Shown piece after piece: positions 63,133 to 64,000 of a DNA stretch of 64,000 bases. Made by a program: the position numbers and the translations under genes. The notes beneath the pieces were generated by a model that saw nothing but the letters and a program-made list of their open reading frames with translations, did not search any database and was not told the origin of the DNA. Source of the stretch: Flavobacterium agrisoli (GTDB lineage Bacteria; Bacteroidota; Bacteroidia; Flavobacteriales; Flavobacteriaceae). Within the stretch, counting starts at the first letter, position 1, and the number at the start of each line of letters is the position of its first letter. The stretch covers positions 62,001 to 126,000 of the forward strand of contig NZ_JAEHFV010000003.1 of assembly GCF_016522065.1 (NCBI RefSeq), given 5' to 3'.

Positions 63133-64000
63133 TTATCCAGGGAAACCACCACCATCGTCATTATTTTCTCTTGGTGCATTTTTATCTCTATCGGTTTTTT
63201 TCTTGTTGAAACGATAGGTAAACGATAAATTAAATTGTCTTTTACGCCATTGAAATTCGCTATACGATTCTACTGTTGGTAAATAGGTTTCGTTTTTCAT
63301 TTTACGCGAATTGAAAACGTCGCTAATGTTAAAAGCAATAGTGGCTTTGTCTTTTAAAACGTCTTTGCTTAGAGCAGTATTAATTCCGATTTGACCTAAG
63401 CTTTTTCCCTGCGCGGTATTGCGAGGTCCCATATACATGGCGGTAGCTTGCCAATCAATTTTAAACGGAAGGGTTAAACGCGAATTCACACGTGAAAACC
63501 ATGAAAAAGCATCGTTATCTAAATCTTGTGTAATTACTTCGCCAGCAGTGTTGGTGTACGTATTTTCTCCAGTGGTATTGCTTTGTGCTAAGTTGAAACT
63601 AGCATTTAATTTCCATATTTTAAACGGGTTGTAATTGACATTAAACTCAAAACCAAACTGATCTTGTTCGGCTAAATTGATTGGTGTATTTAAAATTACT
63701 GGAGTTCCATTTACAAACTCGCCTGTTTCCAATCGCACAAACGAGAAAACATCGGTAGTATGTTCGTAGTAAAAAGAAGTGCTTAACGTAAGTTTATCCC
63801 AACGTTTTAAATAACCCAAGTCAAATTTATTACTAAAAGAAGGATCTAAATCGGGGTTACCTCTAAACAAGTTAATGTTACTCGAATAGTTGGTTGCTGG
63901 GTTTAAGAAACGACCTCTAGGGCGCGATAAACGTTTGCTGTAACTTAAAGAAAGACTGCTTTCGTCCGACAATTCATAATTGATGAAGGCACTTGGAAAT
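63133..64000 (-). CDS. Outer-membrane beta-barrel family protein (TonB receptor-like), 5' truncated
   Basis: The frame stays open to the window edge (FPSAFINYELSDESSLSLSYSKRL), so the N-terminal part lies beyond. The visible 289 or so residues are beta strands with aromatic caps: RPRGRFLNPATNYSSNINLFRGNPDLDPSFSNKFDLGY, FYYEHTTDVF, FGFEFNVNYNPFK, FNISDVFNSRKM and FNLSFTYRFNKK. This is the pattern of the large barrels annotated outer membrane beta-barrel family (OMP_b-brl_3). The last 15 residues are an unusual DKNAPRENNDDGGGFPG tail after the last strand. The substrate is unknown. Confidence 0.88.
   Translation of the reverse strand, partial: FPSAFINYELSDESSLSLSYSKRLSRPRGRFLNPATNYSSNINLFRGNPDLDPSFSNKFDLGYLKRWDKLTLSTSFYYEHTTDVFSFVRLETGEFVNGTPVILNTPINLAEQDQFGFEFNVNYNPFKIWKLNASFNLAQSNTTGENTYTNTAGEVITQDLDNDAFSWFSRVNSRLTLPFKIDWQATAMYMGPRNTAQGKSLGQIGINTALSKDVLKDKATIAFNISDVFNSRKMKNETYLPTVESYSEFQWRKRQFNLSFTYRFNKKKTDRDKNAPRENNDDGGGFPG

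Overview
The window is a chromosomal segment of a member of the Bacteroidota, most likely Flavobacterium or a close relative. The signs are the low G+C content, secreted proteins with C-terminal type IX secretion (T9SS) sorting domains, a hybrid two-component regulator, an outer-membrane barrel family typical of the phylum, the DUF3276 and DUF4295 families, a long NusB, and promoters with a TAnnTTTG -7 element instead of sigma70 boxes. No rRNA, tRNA, CRISPR array, insertion sequence or integrase gene was seen.

Layout. 1-2.8 kb: the 3' part of a T9SS pectinesterase and a second T9SS cargo protein. 2.9-8 kb: fructose-1,6-bisphosphatase, a small Rho-N-like protein, and an overlapping GH130 / two-domain glycosyltransferase operon. 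8-14.3 kb: an accessory region of small A-rich genes separated by long imperfect palindromes. 14.5-24.8 kb: housekeeping genes (3'-5' exonuclease, FAH-family hydrolase, Hpt protein, CinA, L28-L33-DUF4295, FtsY, DciA-like protein, cytochrome c, redoxin, RimO, amidase). 25-33 kb: porin-like barrel, YajC, NusB, leucine-type amino-acid dehydrogenase, ABC exporter, DUF3276, APC permease. 33-43 kb: a 1217-residue hybrid two-component regulator followed by GH2 and GH115 enzymes, probably for glucuronoxylan or related plant polysaccharide. 43-63 kb: E2 acyltransferase, GT2, BamA/TamA-like barrel, ABC-F ATPase, Na+/H+-type antiporter, SulP transporter, SbcCD, TonB-dependent siderophore receptor, fumarase. 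63.1-64 kb: the 3' part of an outer-membrane barrel, cut by the window edge.

The most interesting structure is a set of integron-like gene cassettes without a visible integrase. Each unit starts after a G|TT point, carries one short gene, and ends in an imperfect palindrome of about 90-135 bp. The outer arm of that palindrome (R''-like, ...AAC) is the reverse complement of the first 8-15 bases of the same unit, not of the next one. That is the signature expected if each unit once existed as a circle closed at a folded, attC-like site. Three units lie head to tail at 8326 to about 10470, one at 12980-13640, and one sits alone at 53485-54281, starting at the last base of the sulP stop codon. 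Two diverged copies of a leader of about 115 bp lie just upstream of the first unit and of the 12980 unit. All of this was read by eye; covariance-model and genome-wide searches are still needed.
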